Assembly: GCF_000225825.1 (NCBI RefSeq) | Contig: NZ_AGBX01000001.1 | Coordinates: 806,001-870,000 of the forward strand | Reading direction: 5' to 3' | DNA length: 64,000 nt | Origin: Brachybacterium squillarum M-6-3 | GTDB lineage: Bacteria; Actinomycetota; Actinomycetes; Actinomycetales; Dermabacteraceae | Part shown: positions 18,094 through 26,384 of the stretch, piece by piece | Layout of the letters: the number at the start of each line of letters is the position of its first letter | Numbering within the stretch: position 1 is the first letter of the stretch | Made by a program: the position numbers and the translations under genes | Notes under the pieces: generated by a model | Told to the model about the DNA's origin: nothing | Seen by the model: only the letters and a program-made list of their open reading frames with translations | The model's database searches: none

Positions 18094-18985
18094 GAGCTCC
18101 CTCGATCTGACCCTGAACAACGGCGTCACCATGCCCGCCCTCGGCCTCGGCGTGTTCCAGTCCAGCCCCGAGGACACCGTGACCGCCGTCGAGGCGGCGC
18201 TGCGCGCCGGCTACCGCCACATCGACACCGCCGCCGCCTACGGCAACGAGGCGCAGGTCGGCGAGGGCCTGCGCCGCTCCGGCGTGCCCCGCGAGGAGGT
18301 GTTCCTGGAGACCAAGGTGTGGGTGAGCGACTACGGGTACGAGCAGACCCTGCATGCCTTCGAGAAGGCCGCCGCGAAGCTGGGTGTGGAGCAGATCGAC
18401 CTGCTGATCCTGCACCAGCCCGGCAAGCCCGAGCGCTTCGAGGAGACGCTGGACGCCTACCGCGCCCTGGAGAAGCTGCTGGAGGACGGCACCGTGCGTG
18501 CCATCGGCGTCAGCAACTTCATGCCCCACCACCTGGAGCGGCTGCTCGCCGAGACCGCCGTCGTGCCCGCCGTGAACCAGATCGAGCTGCACCCCTTCTT
18601 CCAGCAGCGCGATGTGCAGGGGGCCGACGCGACGGCCGGCATCATCACCCAGGCCTGGTCGCCCATCGGCGGCATCACCTTCTACCCGGGCTTCGAGAAC
18701 GAGCACCGCAGCGCCCTGGAGGATCCGACCCTGGTCGAGGTCGGCGAGGCGCACGGGAAGTCCCCGGCGCAGGTGATGCTGCGCTGGCACCTGCAGCAGG
18801 GCCGCTCCGCGATCCCCAAGTCCGTCACCCCCTCCCGCATCGGGGCCAACTACGACATGTTCGGCTTCGAGCTGTCGGAGGAGGAGCTGGCCCGCATCGA
18901 CGCCCTGGAGACCGGGGTGCGCGGTGGGCCCGTGCCCGACGAGGCGCCCGATGCCTGTTACGGCGTCGAGATCCCGGAGGCCTGA
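18092..18985 (+). CDS. aldo/keto reductase
   Basis: 297 residues. Family features: GVTMPALGLGVFQ start, AGYRHIDTAAAYGNE (catalytic Asp and Tyr), Lys of LETKVWVSDYG, His of LLILHQPG, IGVSNFMPHHLE, and the cofactor segment IPKSVTPSRI. It is an NAD(P)H-dependent AKR related to 2,5-diketo-gluconate reductase/AKR5 enzymes; in vivo substrate is unknown. Strong ribosome binding site GGAGGAGG at 18079-18087. A broken SDR gene begins 4 nt after its stop, probably once co-transcribed. Confidence 0.93.
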   Translation: MSSLDLTLNNGVTMPALGLGVFQSSPEDTVTAVEAALRAGYRHIDTAAAYGNEAQVGEGLRRSGVPREEVFLETKVWVSDYGYEQTLHAFEKAAAKLGVEQIDLLILHQPGKPERFEETLDAYRALEKLLEDGTVRAIGVSNFMPHHLERLLAETAVVPAVNQIELHPFFQQRDVQGADATAGIITQAWSPIGGITFYPGFENEHRSALEDPTLVEVGEAHGKSPAQVMLRWHLQQGRSAIPKSVTPSRIGANYDMFGFELSEEELARIDALETGVRGGPVPDEAPDACYGVEIPEA

Positions 18986-18989
18986 ACCG

Positions 18990-19157
18990 ATGACGACTCC
19001 GTCCCCGCTCGCGGTGCTGCTGGTCGGCGGCACCGGCAGCGTCGGTCGCCACGCCACGCCACGCCACGCCACGCCGCGGCCCGCGCCCTGGCCCATGGCC
19101 ACAGGTCCGTGTCCTCACCCGGGACGCCTCCCGCGCCCGTCCGCCGTGCGGGCCGCG
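18990..19157 (+). pseudogene. remnant of an NAD(P)-binding SDR/NmrA-type gene
   Basis: ATG 18990 opens a Rossmann start (AVLLVGGTGSVGRH). A run of ACGCC units then disrupts the frame. With a single ACGCC unit the frame would continue as GRHAAARALAHGHR, the expected first helix. A further one-base loss is needed to reach VRVLTRDASRA. The sequence then stops resembling the family, so only about 50 codons of an original 200-300 remain. The original frame runs on without a stop into the YrhK-like gene. Confidence 0.7.
19051..19075. repeat. pentanucleotide repeat ACGCC x5
   Basis: Five exact tandem ACGCC units interrupt the SDR-like frame. Because the unit is 5 nt, each gain or loss changes the frame, as in phase-variable simple repeats. 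Confidence 0.9.
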
Positions 19158-19208
19158 TGGCCGAGTAGCGTGCCACGCCGGAACGCCCGATCCCAAGGAG
19201 TCAGCACC

Positions 19209-19496
19209 GTGCCCACTGCCCGCCATGAGGACAACGCCCTCGACATCCGCCTCGGCCATGAGGAGGTGGTGATCTCCCAGCGCTACGAGGTCGCGAGCAT
19301 CGTCAACGACATCCTCATCGCGGTCTGGTTCCTCGTCGGTTCGATCCTGTTCTTCTCCCCGGAGACGACGACGGCCGGCACGGTGCTGTTCGTGATCGGC
19401 AGCGTGCAGATGATGATCCGCCCCACGATCCGCCTGGCGCGACGGGTGCATCTGCAGCGCGTGGGGAACGGCACCGCGCACCAGATGGACTTCTGA
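19209..19496 (+). CDS. small YrhK-like membrane protein
   Basis: 95 residues from GTG 19209 (AAGGAG 9 nt upstream). The protein opens with a polar LGHEEVVISQRYEVASIVND stretch, then two hydrophobic segments (about 35-53 and 58-74) and a basic end. Layout and the ISxRYExAxIxND motif resemble the YrhK domain family. Function unknown. Confidence 0.6.
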   Translation: MPTARHEDNALDIRLGHEEVVISQRYEVASIVNDILIAVWFLVGSILFFSPETTTAGTVLFVIGSVQMMIRPTIRLARRVHLQRVGNGTAHQMDF

Positions 19497-19514
19497 CCGC
19501 GCGAATGCCTCGGC

Positions 19515-20063
19515 TCAGAGGAACTCGAAGGGATCGAACTCGTCGATCTCGATGATCCGCACCCGCGGCAGCGGGCTGGTGAAGGCGGCGACGTCGAACT
19601 CGAGGTCGAAGAACTCCAGGTTCGGGATGGCCCGCAGGTCCGAGGCGATGAACTCCTGGAAGCCGACCAGGCCGACACGGCGGTCGGGGTCCTCGGCCAG
19701 CTGCGCCATCTGCGGGGCGAAGTCCCGGTCGTGGCTGACCAGCATCACGTCTGCCTCGCGGGTGGCCAGGGCCTCCGCGGTGCGCTGGATCGCGATGTCC
19801 ACGACCTTGCCCTCGCCGCGCAGCGGGATCGCCTTGTAGCCCAGCGCGATCAGCGCCTGCACGAAGGTGACGGGCAGCGACTCGCCGACGGCCAGGAAGA
19901 ACAGCCCGTTCACGGGCTGGCTCCACGCCTCCTCCGCGTGCTGGAGCAGCTTGTTCCAGCGCGGCCGCTCCTCCGAGTGGGGACGACGGCCGAGCACGGA
20001 CACCCCGAGGGTGGCGTCGATGTTCTCCCCATCGACCAGGAGGTAGGTGGAGCGCGTGGTCAT
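19515..20063 (-). CDS. NYN-domain (PIN-like) ribonuclease protein
   Basis: 182 residues. LLVDGENID at residues 8-16 gives the first catalytic Asp. GKVVDIAIQRT and DVMLVSHDRDFAP supply the other conserved acidic residues of the NYN fold. Members of this group act on RNA, but no substrate is known here. A TAGCCT box 6 nt before ATG 20063 suggests a leaderless transcript. It is convergent with the YrhK-like gene. Confidence 0.85.
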   Translation of the reverse strand: MTTRSTYLLVDGENIDATLGVSVLGRRPHSEERPRWNKLLQHAEEAWSQPVNGLFFLAVGESLPVTFVQALIALGYKAIPLRGEGKVVDIAIQRTAEALATREADVMLVSHDRDFAPQMAQLAEDPDRRVGLVGFQEFIASDLRAIPNLEFFDLEFDVAAFTSPLPRVRIIEIDEFDPFEFL

Positions 20064-20069
20064 CGCTCC

Positions 20070-20075
20070 AGGCTA
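20070..20075 (-). promoter_or_regulatory. -10 box for leaderless NYN gene
   Basis: TAGCCT (minus strand) ends 6 nt before ATG 20063. Confidence 0.5.
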
Positions 20076-20196
20076 CGGGCCTGCCCGCGGGAGCGCCCCC
20101 AGGTTCGCGCGGCGGGGGAGGATCGGTGCCAGGTCGTGACCCGGGTCAGGGGTCGCGCCCATGACCTGGTGCCCCGCGGCCCGCGCGCGGCGGCGG

Positions 20197-20202
20197 TAGC
20201 GT
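20197..20202 (+). promoter_or_regulatory. -10 box for leaderless selO
   Basis: TAGCGT lies 6 nt before ATG 20209, with no ribosome binding site in between. Confidence 0.5.
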
Positions 20203-20208
20203 GGGCGG

Positions 20209-21813
20209 ATGGATGCCCACCCGGATCCCCTGGCCTCGGACGACGATGCCCCGGTGCCCGGCCCCGTCCTGCACCAGGGCTACGCCGCGGCGGTGCCGGA
20301 GCTGTCCCTCCCCATCGCCGCCGCCGAACCGCCCGCCCCGGCGATCGCCTGGCTGAACGAGGAGCTGGCCCGGGAGCTCGGCTACGACCCCGCCTGGCTG
20401 CGCGGCCCCGCGGGGATCTCCCTGCTGACGGGCCGGGTCGACGCCCAGGGCCGCCCGCTGTCCGACGAGGCCGAGACCCCCGCCGAGCCCTTCACCACCG
20501 CCCAGGCCTACGCCGGTCACCAGTTCGGCCGGCCCAATCCGCAGCTCGGCGACGGCCGCGCCCTGCTGCTCGGCGACCTGCTCGACACCCACGGACAGCG
20601 CCGCGACCTGCACCTCAAGGGCTCCGGCCGCACCCCCTTCGCCCGCGCCGCCGACGGCAAGGCGCCGCTGGGCCCGATGCTGCGCGAGGCCGTGATCGGC
20701 GAGGCCATGCACGCCGCCGGCATCCCCACCACCCGCGCGCTCGCCGTGCTCACCACCCGGGAGCGGATCGCCCCGCGCCGCGGCGTCACCCCCGAGCCCG
20801 GTGCCCTGCTGGTCCGGGTCGCCGCCAGCCACCTGCGGGTCGGCACCGTGCAGTTCGCGGCCTGGCACCACGACCGGGACGTGCGCGAGGCCCTCTTGGC
20901 TCACACCCTGGAGCGCCACCACCCCGCGGCGGCGGGGGCCCAGAACCCGGCGCTGGCCCTGCTCACCGCGGTGCGCGACGCCCAGGCGGAGCTGGTGGCC
21001 GCCTGGATGGGCGCCGGCTTCGTCCACGGCGTGATGAACACCGACAACATGACGCTCTCCGGCGAGGGCATCGACTACGGACCCTGCGCCTACCTCGACC
21101 GGCACCGCCCCGGCGCCGTGTTCAGCTCCATCGACGCGCAGGGCCGCTACGCCTACGCCAACCAGCCCGGCATCGCCCTGTGGAACCTGTCGCGGCTGGG
21201 GGAGGCCCTGCTCGACCTCATCGACGCCGAGGACCCCGAGTCCGCGGTCGCCCGGGCCACCGCGGTGCTGGAGGGCTTCGAGCCCCGCTATCGCGAGGCC
21301 TTCGCCGCGGTGATGGCCTGCAAGCTCGGCATCCCCCTGCACCGTCCCGAGGCCGGCGCCGAGGTGGAGGTGCTCACCGCGGACCTGTTCGCCCTGATGG
21401 AGGCGCACGGCCTGGACCACACCGGCACCTTCCGCACCCTCACCGACGACGGCGCCGACGGGGTGCGAGCCCTCGTCAGCGCCGCGGCAGGAGATGCGTC
21501 TGCGGCCGGGGGCGCGAGCGACCTGGAGGCGTGGCTGGACCGGTGGGAGGCGCTGCGCGAGAGGACCGGGGTGGGGCGCGACCCCGGCCTCCACGCCCAC
21601 CTGCAGGCGGAGATGGAGCAGGCGAACCCGCGGGTGATCCCCCGCAACCAGCACCTGGAGGCGGTGCTGAGGGCGGCCGAGCTGGGCGACCTCGCGCCCG
21701 TCCACGCCTTCCTCGAGGCGGTCCGCCGCCCCGGAAAGGTGCCGCCCGACCACCCCGAGTGGATCGGCCCCGGCGAGGGCGGCGAGGACTTCCTGACCTT
21801 CTGCGGCACCTGA
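20209..21813 (+). CDS. selO: SelO/YdiU-family protein AMPylase
   Basis: 534 residues, slightly longer than usual (about 480-500). Conserved stretches are visible: AYAGHQFGRPNPQLGDGRA, LHLKGSGRTPFAR (ATP-binding Lys), REAVIGEAMHAAGIPTTRAL, then GVMNTDNM and FSSIDAQGRYAYANQP. The family has a kinase-like fold that binds ATP inverted and transfers AMP to Ser/Thr/Tyr of targets; bacterial SelO is linked to oxidative stress. This copy uses no selenocysteine that I can see. Single gene with its own probable leaderless promoter. Confidence 0.93.
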   Translation: MDAHPDPLASDDDAPVPGPVLHQGYAAAVPELSLPIAAAEPPAPAIAWLNEELARELGYDPAWLRGPAGISLLTGRVDAQGRPLSDEAETPAEPFTTAQAYAGHQFGRPNPQLGDGRALLLGDLLDTHGQRRDLHLKGSGRTPFARAADGKAPLGPMLREAVIGEAMHAAGIPTTRALAVLTTRERIAPRRGVTPEPGALLVRVAASHLRVGTVQFAAWHHDRDVREALLAHTLERHHPAAAGAQNPALALLTAVRDAQAELVAAWMGAGFVHGVMNTDNMTLSGEGIDYGPCAYLDRHRPGAVFSSIDAQGRYAYANQPGIALWNLSRLGEALLDLIDAEDPESAVARATAVLEGFEPRYREAFAAVMACKLGIPLHRPEAGAEVEVLTADLFALMEAHGLDHTGTFRTLTDDGADGVRALVSAAAGDASAAGGASDLEAWLDRWEALRERTGVGRDPGLHAHLQAEMEQANPRVIPRNQHLEAVLRAAELGDLAPVHAFLEAVRRPGKVPPDHPEWIGPGEGGEDFLTFCGT

Positions 21814-22052
21814 GCCGGAGCGCCCGGACCAGGATCGGACCGCCCGGTCGCGGCCGGCCCCGCAGCGCGCCCGACTCGACCCCATCCGTGGAGGTCCCGG
21901 CCGGTTTTCCCTCGACCTCCGGGTCCGGCGCGGTGTTACGGTCGGCGGGACGGCGACGCCATCGGCCCCGCCCCACGCCCACCCCGCGAGGACAGGACCC
22001 GCGAGGGCACCGAGGATCCGCGTCGCCCCACCCGCGCGAGAAGGAGGACGCC

Positions 22053-22634
22053 ATGACCGCTCCCACCACCGAGACCAACCCGACCGGACCCCTGCAGGGC
22101 CGCCGCGTGCTGGTGCTCAGCAGCAACTCCGGCGCCGAGGCCGCCGAGATCAGCCGCCCCATCGAGGAGCTCCGCGCCGCCGGCGCCACCGTCACGGTCG
22201 CCGCCCCCGAGACCGGTGTGGTCACCACCCTGGTGCTCGACGCCGACCCCGGCCCCGAGGTGCCCGTGGACACCACCCACGACAGCATCGACCCCGCTGA
22301 GGTCGACGCCCTGGTGCTGCCCGGCGGCACCCTGAACGCCGACCAGCTGCGCGCCGACGACACCGCCCGCGCGATCACCCAGGCCGTCGCCGCCGCCGGC
22401 AAGCCCGTCGCCGCGATCTGCCACGCCCCCTGGCTGCTGGTGGACACCGGCCTCGCCGAGGGTGCCCGGCTCACGTCCGTGCCCACCATCCGCCCCGACC
22501 TGGTCAACGCCGGGGCCGCCTGGGAGGACGCCGAGGTGATCGTGGACGACTCCCGCGGCTACCGCCTGATCACCTCCCGCACCCCCGATGACCTGGACGC
22601 CTTCATCGGCGCGATCACCGACGCCCTCGCCTGA
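22053..22634 (+). CDS. DJ-1/PfpI-family protein (class I glutamine amidotransferase-like)
   Basis: 193 residues with a strong AAGGAGGA box. After a 17-residue lead it has a flavodoxin-like start (RRVLVLSSNSGAEAAEIS), DALVLPGGTLNADQL, and the nucleophile elbow AAICHAPWLL containing the reactive Cys, then the usual TSRTPDDLDAF end. PfpI/YhbO-like members are linked to stress and glycation repair or protease activity; the specific role is not shown here. Confidence 0.9.
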   Translation: MTAPTTETNPTGPLQGRRVLVLSSNSGAEAAEISRPIEELRAAGATVTVAAPETGVVTTLVLDADPGPEVPVDTTHDSIDPAEVDALVLPGGTLNADQLRADDTARAITQAVAAAGKPVAAICHAPWLLVDTGLAEGARLTSVPTIRPDLVNAGAAWEDAEVIVDDSRGYRLITSRTPDDLDAFIGAITDALA

Positions 22635-22677
22635 GCGGCGCCGCTCCGGCCCCGCGTCCGCCCCGGGAGAAAATCCG

Positions 22678-22956
22678 TTGCCCTCGCAGGGCCGGAGTCC
22701 TACGGTGGTGGCACACAGGAAAGGAGGTGGTCCGACCAGTGAAGTCTTCTCGGACATGTGAGGTGGCTCGCCGCTGAGGCGACCATCGGCCTGACCCGCT
22801 GCTGCGGGCCCCAGATCGACGGACCCGCAGCGAATCCCACCGAGCTGCCGGAACCCGCAGGGGTCGGACCTCGTCCATCCGACATGCGCCCCGCGCACCC
22901 TGCGGGTTCTTCCCTGCCCGGACGCCCGCGCCCGGGCCGGTGAATGGCCCCGGGTG
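22678..22956 (+). ncRNA. candidate structured transcript with promoter, strong SD and mini-ORF
   Basis: A clear promoter, TTGCCC (22678-22683), 17-nt spacer, TACGGT (22701-22706), precedes an almost perfect anti-16S sequence (GAAAGGAGGTGGTCC, 22719-22733). A 12-codon frame follows, and then several stems: about 8 bp around 22801/22835; 12 perfect bp, 22851-22862 with 22898-22909, enclosing a 6-bp stem 22863-22868/22878-22883; and a GC-rich hairpin near 22933-22956. No larger gene fits the 375-nt gap. I recall similar SD-plus-mini-ORF blocks in other actinobacteria but cannot name a family. Confidence 0.5.
22739..22777 (+). CDS. 12-codon mini-ORF (leader-peptide-like)
   Basis: GTG 22739 to TGA 22777 encodes VKSSRTCEVARR. 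The ribosome binding site is the best in the window, though its spacing (10 nt) is a little long. The next gene starts 232 nt later with its own -10 box, so classical attenuation of that gene is not obvious. Translation is plausible but unproven. Confidence 0.4.
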   Translation: MKSSRTCEVARR

Positions 22957-22995
22957 AGAGAGGCGGTCGGTGGCCTCGCACGCAGCCGGCGGGGA

Positions 22996-23001
22996 TAGCG
23001 T
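22996..23001 (+). promoter_or_regulatory. -10 box for leaderless esterase gene
   Basis: TAGCGT lies 8 nt before ATG 23010. Confidence 0.45.
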
Positions 23002-23009
23002 GTGGGGGT

Positions 23010-23672
23010 ATGAGCACCCCCGCCACACCCCCGATCGAGCTGATCGCCCCCCGGATCGACCCCGTCGCCGTGGTCGACCTCGGCAACCAGGCCCCCGGCG
23101 CCCCGATCGTGCTGCTGCTGCACGGCGTCGGCTCCCACGAACGCGACCTCTCCGAGCTGGTACCCCTGCTGCCGCCCGAGTACCGCTACCTCTCGCTGCG
23201 CGGCACCCACCGCTACGGCCCCGGATACGCCTGGCTCGAGCACCCCCTCGACCCCGAGCACCCCGAGTCGCTGCAGACCTCCGCCGCAGCCGTCGAGGAG
23301 TTCATCGCCGCGCAGGACGCCCCGGTCGCCGGCGCGATCGGCTTCTCCCAGGGCGGCATCCTCGGCCTGCAGCTGCTGCGCCGAGACCCCGAGGCGCTGG
23401 GCTGGCTGGTGCAGCTCTCCGGCGCCCCCTTCCCCGCCCCCATGCCGGGCGATGCCGCGCTCGCCGAGGCGCGACCCCCGGTGCTGTGGGGCCACGGCGG
23501 CATGGACCCCCTGTTCGGCCCGGACCGCGAGGACGCCGTGCGGGACTTCCTGCGCGCCCACACCGCGGTCGAGGAGGTGCGCCGACCGAGCCTCGGCCAC
23601 GGCGTCGACCAGGTGGAGATCGAGCAGGTCGCGGCGTTCCTGCGGCGCCGGCTCAGGGAGGCCGGGACCTGA
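23010..23672 (+). CDS. carboxylesterase/phospholipase-like alpha/beta hydrolase
   Basis: 220 residues. LLLHGVGSHERDL forms the oxyanion-hole region near residue 35. The nucleophile elbow is GFSQGG (about 112). HGGMDPLF supplies the acid and the LGHGVD His lies near residue 198. This matches the small YpfH/phospholipase-carboxylesterase group, which hydrolyses short ester or thioester bonds; the natural substrate is unknown. Confidence 0.88.
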   Translation: MSTPATPPIELIAPRIDPVAVVDLGNQAPGAPIVLLLHGVGSHERDLSELVPLLPPEYRYLSLRGTHRYGPGYAWLEHPLDPEHPESLQTSAAAVEEFIAAQDAPVAGAIGFSQGGILGLQLLRRDPEALGWLVQLSGAPFPAPMPGDAALAEARPPVLWGHGGMDPLFGPDREDAVRDFLRAHTAVEEVRRPSLGHGVDQVEIEQVAAFLRRRLREAGT

Positions 23673-23846
23673 TCCCCGCCCCCGCACCCGCCCCGCAGCG
23701 GTGACCGTCCCGCCCGGTGCGCCCGGCCGTGGCCGATCGCATATCCCCCGGAAGCGGCACCCCCTGCCACCACCCCGGGACGGGTTGTATTCTCTCCCCA
23801 TTCCGCCCCCGAGAGCCGGGGCCGGCACGAGGAGAACCAGGAGACC

Positions 23847-23939
23847 ATGAGCGCCGCCAGCGACGCCCCCTGTGACAGTCGAAGGCCTTCGGGCCTGACA
23901 CCGCACCACCTCCCCACCCGGGAGCCCCGATGGATCTGA
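23847..23939 (+). CDS. 30-codon upstream ORF overlapping the CorC-like start
   Basis: ATG 23847 follows AGGAGAACCAGGAG and reads 30 codons to TGA 23937-23939. That stop overlaps the first codons of the downstream gene (ATG 23930), so ribosomes finishing it could re-initiate there. It contains the self-complementary CGAAGGCCTTCG. There is no similarity I recognise. It could be a regulatory leader ORF or chance. Confidence 0.4.
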   Translation: MSAASDAPCDSRRPSGLTPHHLPTREPRWI

Positions 23940-25345
23940 TCGGACCTCTCCTCTCCCTGGCCGCCAGCCTCGTGCTGATCCTGGCCTGCGGCGGATTCGT
24001 GGCCGCCGAGTTCTCCCTCATCACCGCGAACCGCAACGACGTCGAGGCCGCCGCGAAGGCGGGCGACAAGCGCGCCCAGGGCGTCCTGGAGGGCATGCGG
24101 ACCCTGTCCACGCAGCTCTCCGGCGCGCAGCTCGGCATCACCGTCACGAACCTGGCCATCGGCTTCCTCGCCGAGCCCGCGATCGCCGCGATCGTCGGCC
24201 CGCCGCTGCAGGACCTGGGCCTGAGCTCCGTGGCCGCCCGCACCGTCTCCGTGGCCCTGGCCCTGGTGCTCGCCACCGGGCTGACCATGATCTTCGGCGA
24301 GCTGGTGCCCAAGAACCTCGCGATCGCACAGCCGCTGCGCACCGCCAAGGCCGTCGTCGGCTTCCAGCGCCTGTTCTCGAAGATCCTGATGTGGCCGATC
24401 CGCCTGTTCAACGGCAACGCGAACGCCGTGGTGCGGGCGATGGGCATCGAGCCGCAGGAGGAGCTGGGCTCCGCCCGCAGCGCCGAGGAGCTGTCCGCGC
24501 TGGTCAAGCGCTCCGCCGACGAGGGCGCCCTGGCCGCCGAGACCGCGAACCTGGTCCAGCGCACCCTCGCCTTCGGCGACCGCCGCGCCCATGACGCGAT
24601 GGTGCCCCGCGGCCGCATGGACGTGCTCGACGTCGACGACAGCGTCGCCGACCTGCTGCACCTGTCCCGCGAGACCGGGCACTCCCGATTCCCGGTGCTC
24701 ACCGAGGAGAACGAGATCGCCGGCGTCGCGCACATCCGCCACGGCCTGGCCGTGCCCTTCGCGAAACGCGCCGACACCCGCGTGGACACCGTGATGGGCG
24801 CCGCCACCTTCGTCCCGGACACGGTGCCGCTGGACGACCTGATGGACACCCTGCGCCAGGGCGGCCTGCAGATGGCCGTCGTCGTCGACGAGTTCGGCGA
24901 CCACGCGGGCCTGATCACCCTGGAGGACCTGGTCGAGGAGATCGTCGGCGAGGTCCGCGACGAGCACGACGAGGAGGAGGACGACACCCCCGAGGCCGAC
25001 GGCTCCTGGGAGTTCGACGCCCGCATCCGGCCCGACGAGGCCAGCGAGCGGCTCGGCGTGACCGTCCCCGAGCACGAGGACTACGACACCCTCGGCGGCC
25101 TGGTCACGATGGAGCTGGGACGCCTGGCGGAGCTGGGCGACGAGATCGTCGTGGACACCGACCCGGAGCCCGGCGAGGACCCGGCGCGGTTGCGCATCGA
25201 GGTGCTCGAGATCGACGGCCTGCGCATCGAGACCATCCACGTCACCGTCGAGGCCGCGCCCGACGAGGACGAGGACGGCGAGGACGAATCGGCGCGGGAT
25301 GATTCCGCGCGCGAGAACGACACGGACAAGGAGGAGGCCCGATGA
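23930..25345 (+). CDS. CNNM/CorC-family membrane protein (DUF21-CBS-CorC_HlyC)
   Basis: 471 residues. A DUF21 membrane domain (about 1-200) has three or four helices and the motif CGGFVAAEFSLITANR. A pair of CBS domains (about 220-345) follows, then a CorC_HlyC domain (to about 440) and an acidic tail. Family members transport or regulate Mg2+/Co2+ (MpfA-type) and are commonly mislabelled haemolysins. The gene overlaps the next one by ATGA, so the pair is co-translated. Confidence 0.9.
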   Translation: MDLIGPLLSLAASLVLILACGGFVAAEFSLITANRNDVEAAAKAGDKRAQGVLEGMRTLSTQLSGAQLGITVTNLAIGFLAEPAIAAIVGPPLQDLGLSSVAARTVSVALALVLATGLTMIFGELVPKNLAIAQPLRTAKAVVGFQRLFSKILMWPIRLFNGNANAVVRAMGIEPQEELGSARSAEELSALVKRSADEGALAAETANLVQRTLAFGDRRAHDAMVPRGRMDVLDVDDSVADLLHLSRETGHSRFPVLTEENEIAGVAHIRHGLAVPFAKRADTRVDTVMGAATFVPDTVPLDDLMDTLRQGGLQMAVVVDEFGDHAGLITLEDLVEEIVGEVRDEHDEEEDDTPEADGSWEFDARIRPDEASERLGVTVPEHEDYDTLGGLVTMELGRLAELGDEIVVDTDPEPGEDPARLRIEVLEIDGLRIETIHVTVEAAPDEDEDGEDESARDDSARENDTDKEEAR

Positions 25346-26382
25346 GTGACGGCATGGGCATCGCTCTCACCCTGGTCCTGCTGGCGCTGAACGCGTTCTT
25401 CGTCGGCGCCGAGTTCTCCCTGATCTCCGCCCGCCGCTCGGTGATCGAGCCGAAGGCGCTCGAGGGGAACAGGGCCGCGAAGGTCACCATCCGCGCGATG
25501 GAGCAGGTCTCGCTGATGATGGCGGGCGCGCAGCTCGGCATCACCGTGTGCTCCCTGGCGCTCGGCGCGATCAGCGAGCCGGCCATCGCCCACCTGCTGG
25601 AGGTGCCCTTCGAAGCCATCGGCGTTCCCTCCGCCCTGCAGCACCCGATCGCCTTCGTGATCGCGCTGTCCCTGGTCACCTACCTGCACGTGGTGTTCGG
25701 CGAGATGGTCCCCAAGAACATCGCGCTGGCCGGCCCGGAGCGGATGGCGATGATCCTGGGTCCGATCCTGATGGGCATCGTCACCGTGCTGCGGCCCGTG
25801 CTGTGGACCTTCAACGCCATCGGCAACGGCGTGCTGCGCCTGCTCGGCGTCGAGCCCAAGGACGAGGTGACCAGCGCCTTCACCCAGGACGAGGTGGCCG
25901 CGATGGTCAGCGAGTCCCGCGAGGGCGGCATGTTGGAGGACAACGACGAGGCGCTGCTGCTGGGCGCCCTCACCTTCGACCAGCGCAGCGTCGCGAACCT
26001 CGTGATCCCGCTGGCAGAGGTCACCACCCTGCCCGAGGGCGTCACCCCCACCCAGGCGGAGACCGCCGCGATGGAGGGCTTCTCGCGCTTCCCCGTGCAG
26101 GCCGCCGACGGTCGCCTGACCGGCTACATCCACATCAAGGACGTGCTGGAGACCGAGGAGGACGCCCGCGACCTCCCGATCGATCCCGAGCGCATCCGCC
26201 CGCTGCCGGCGATCCGCGCCGATCAGCCGCTGCGGCAGGCCCTGACCTCGATGCAGACCTCCGCCGCGCACCTCGGTGCCGCCACCGACGCCGACGGCAC
26301 CGTGATCGGCATCGTCACCCTCGAGGACATGCTCGAGGAGCTGGTGGGCCAGATCCGCGACGACTCCCGCGCCGCGGCCTGA
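25342..26382 (+). CDS. second CNNM/CorC-family membrane protein, short form
   Basis: 346 residues with the same DUF21 start (NAFFVGAEFSLISARRS) and a CBS pair (about 215-340). It ends after VTLEDMLEELVGQIRD, so the CorC_HlyC domain of its partner is absent. Tandem long/short pairs are common in actinobacteria and may form heteromers; this is inferred from linkage. Its start overlaps the upstream stop. Confidence 0.9.
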   Translation: MSDGMGIALTLVLLALNAFFVGAEFSLISARRSVIEPKALEGNRAAKVTIRAMEQVSLMMAGAQLGITVCSLALGAISEPAIAHLLEVPFEAIGVPSALQHPIAFVIALSLVTYLHVVFGEMVPKNIALAGPERMAMILGPILMGIVTVLRPVLWTFNAIGNGVLRLLGVEPKDEVTSAFTQDEVAAMVSESREGGMLEDNDEALLLGALTFDQRSVANLVIPLAEVTTLPEGVTPTQAETAAMEGFSRFPVQAADGRLTGYIHIKDVLETEEDARDLPIDPERIRPLPAIRADQPLRQALTSMQTSAAHLGAATDADGTVIGIVTLEDMLEELVGQIRDDSRAAA

Positions 26383-26384
26383 GC

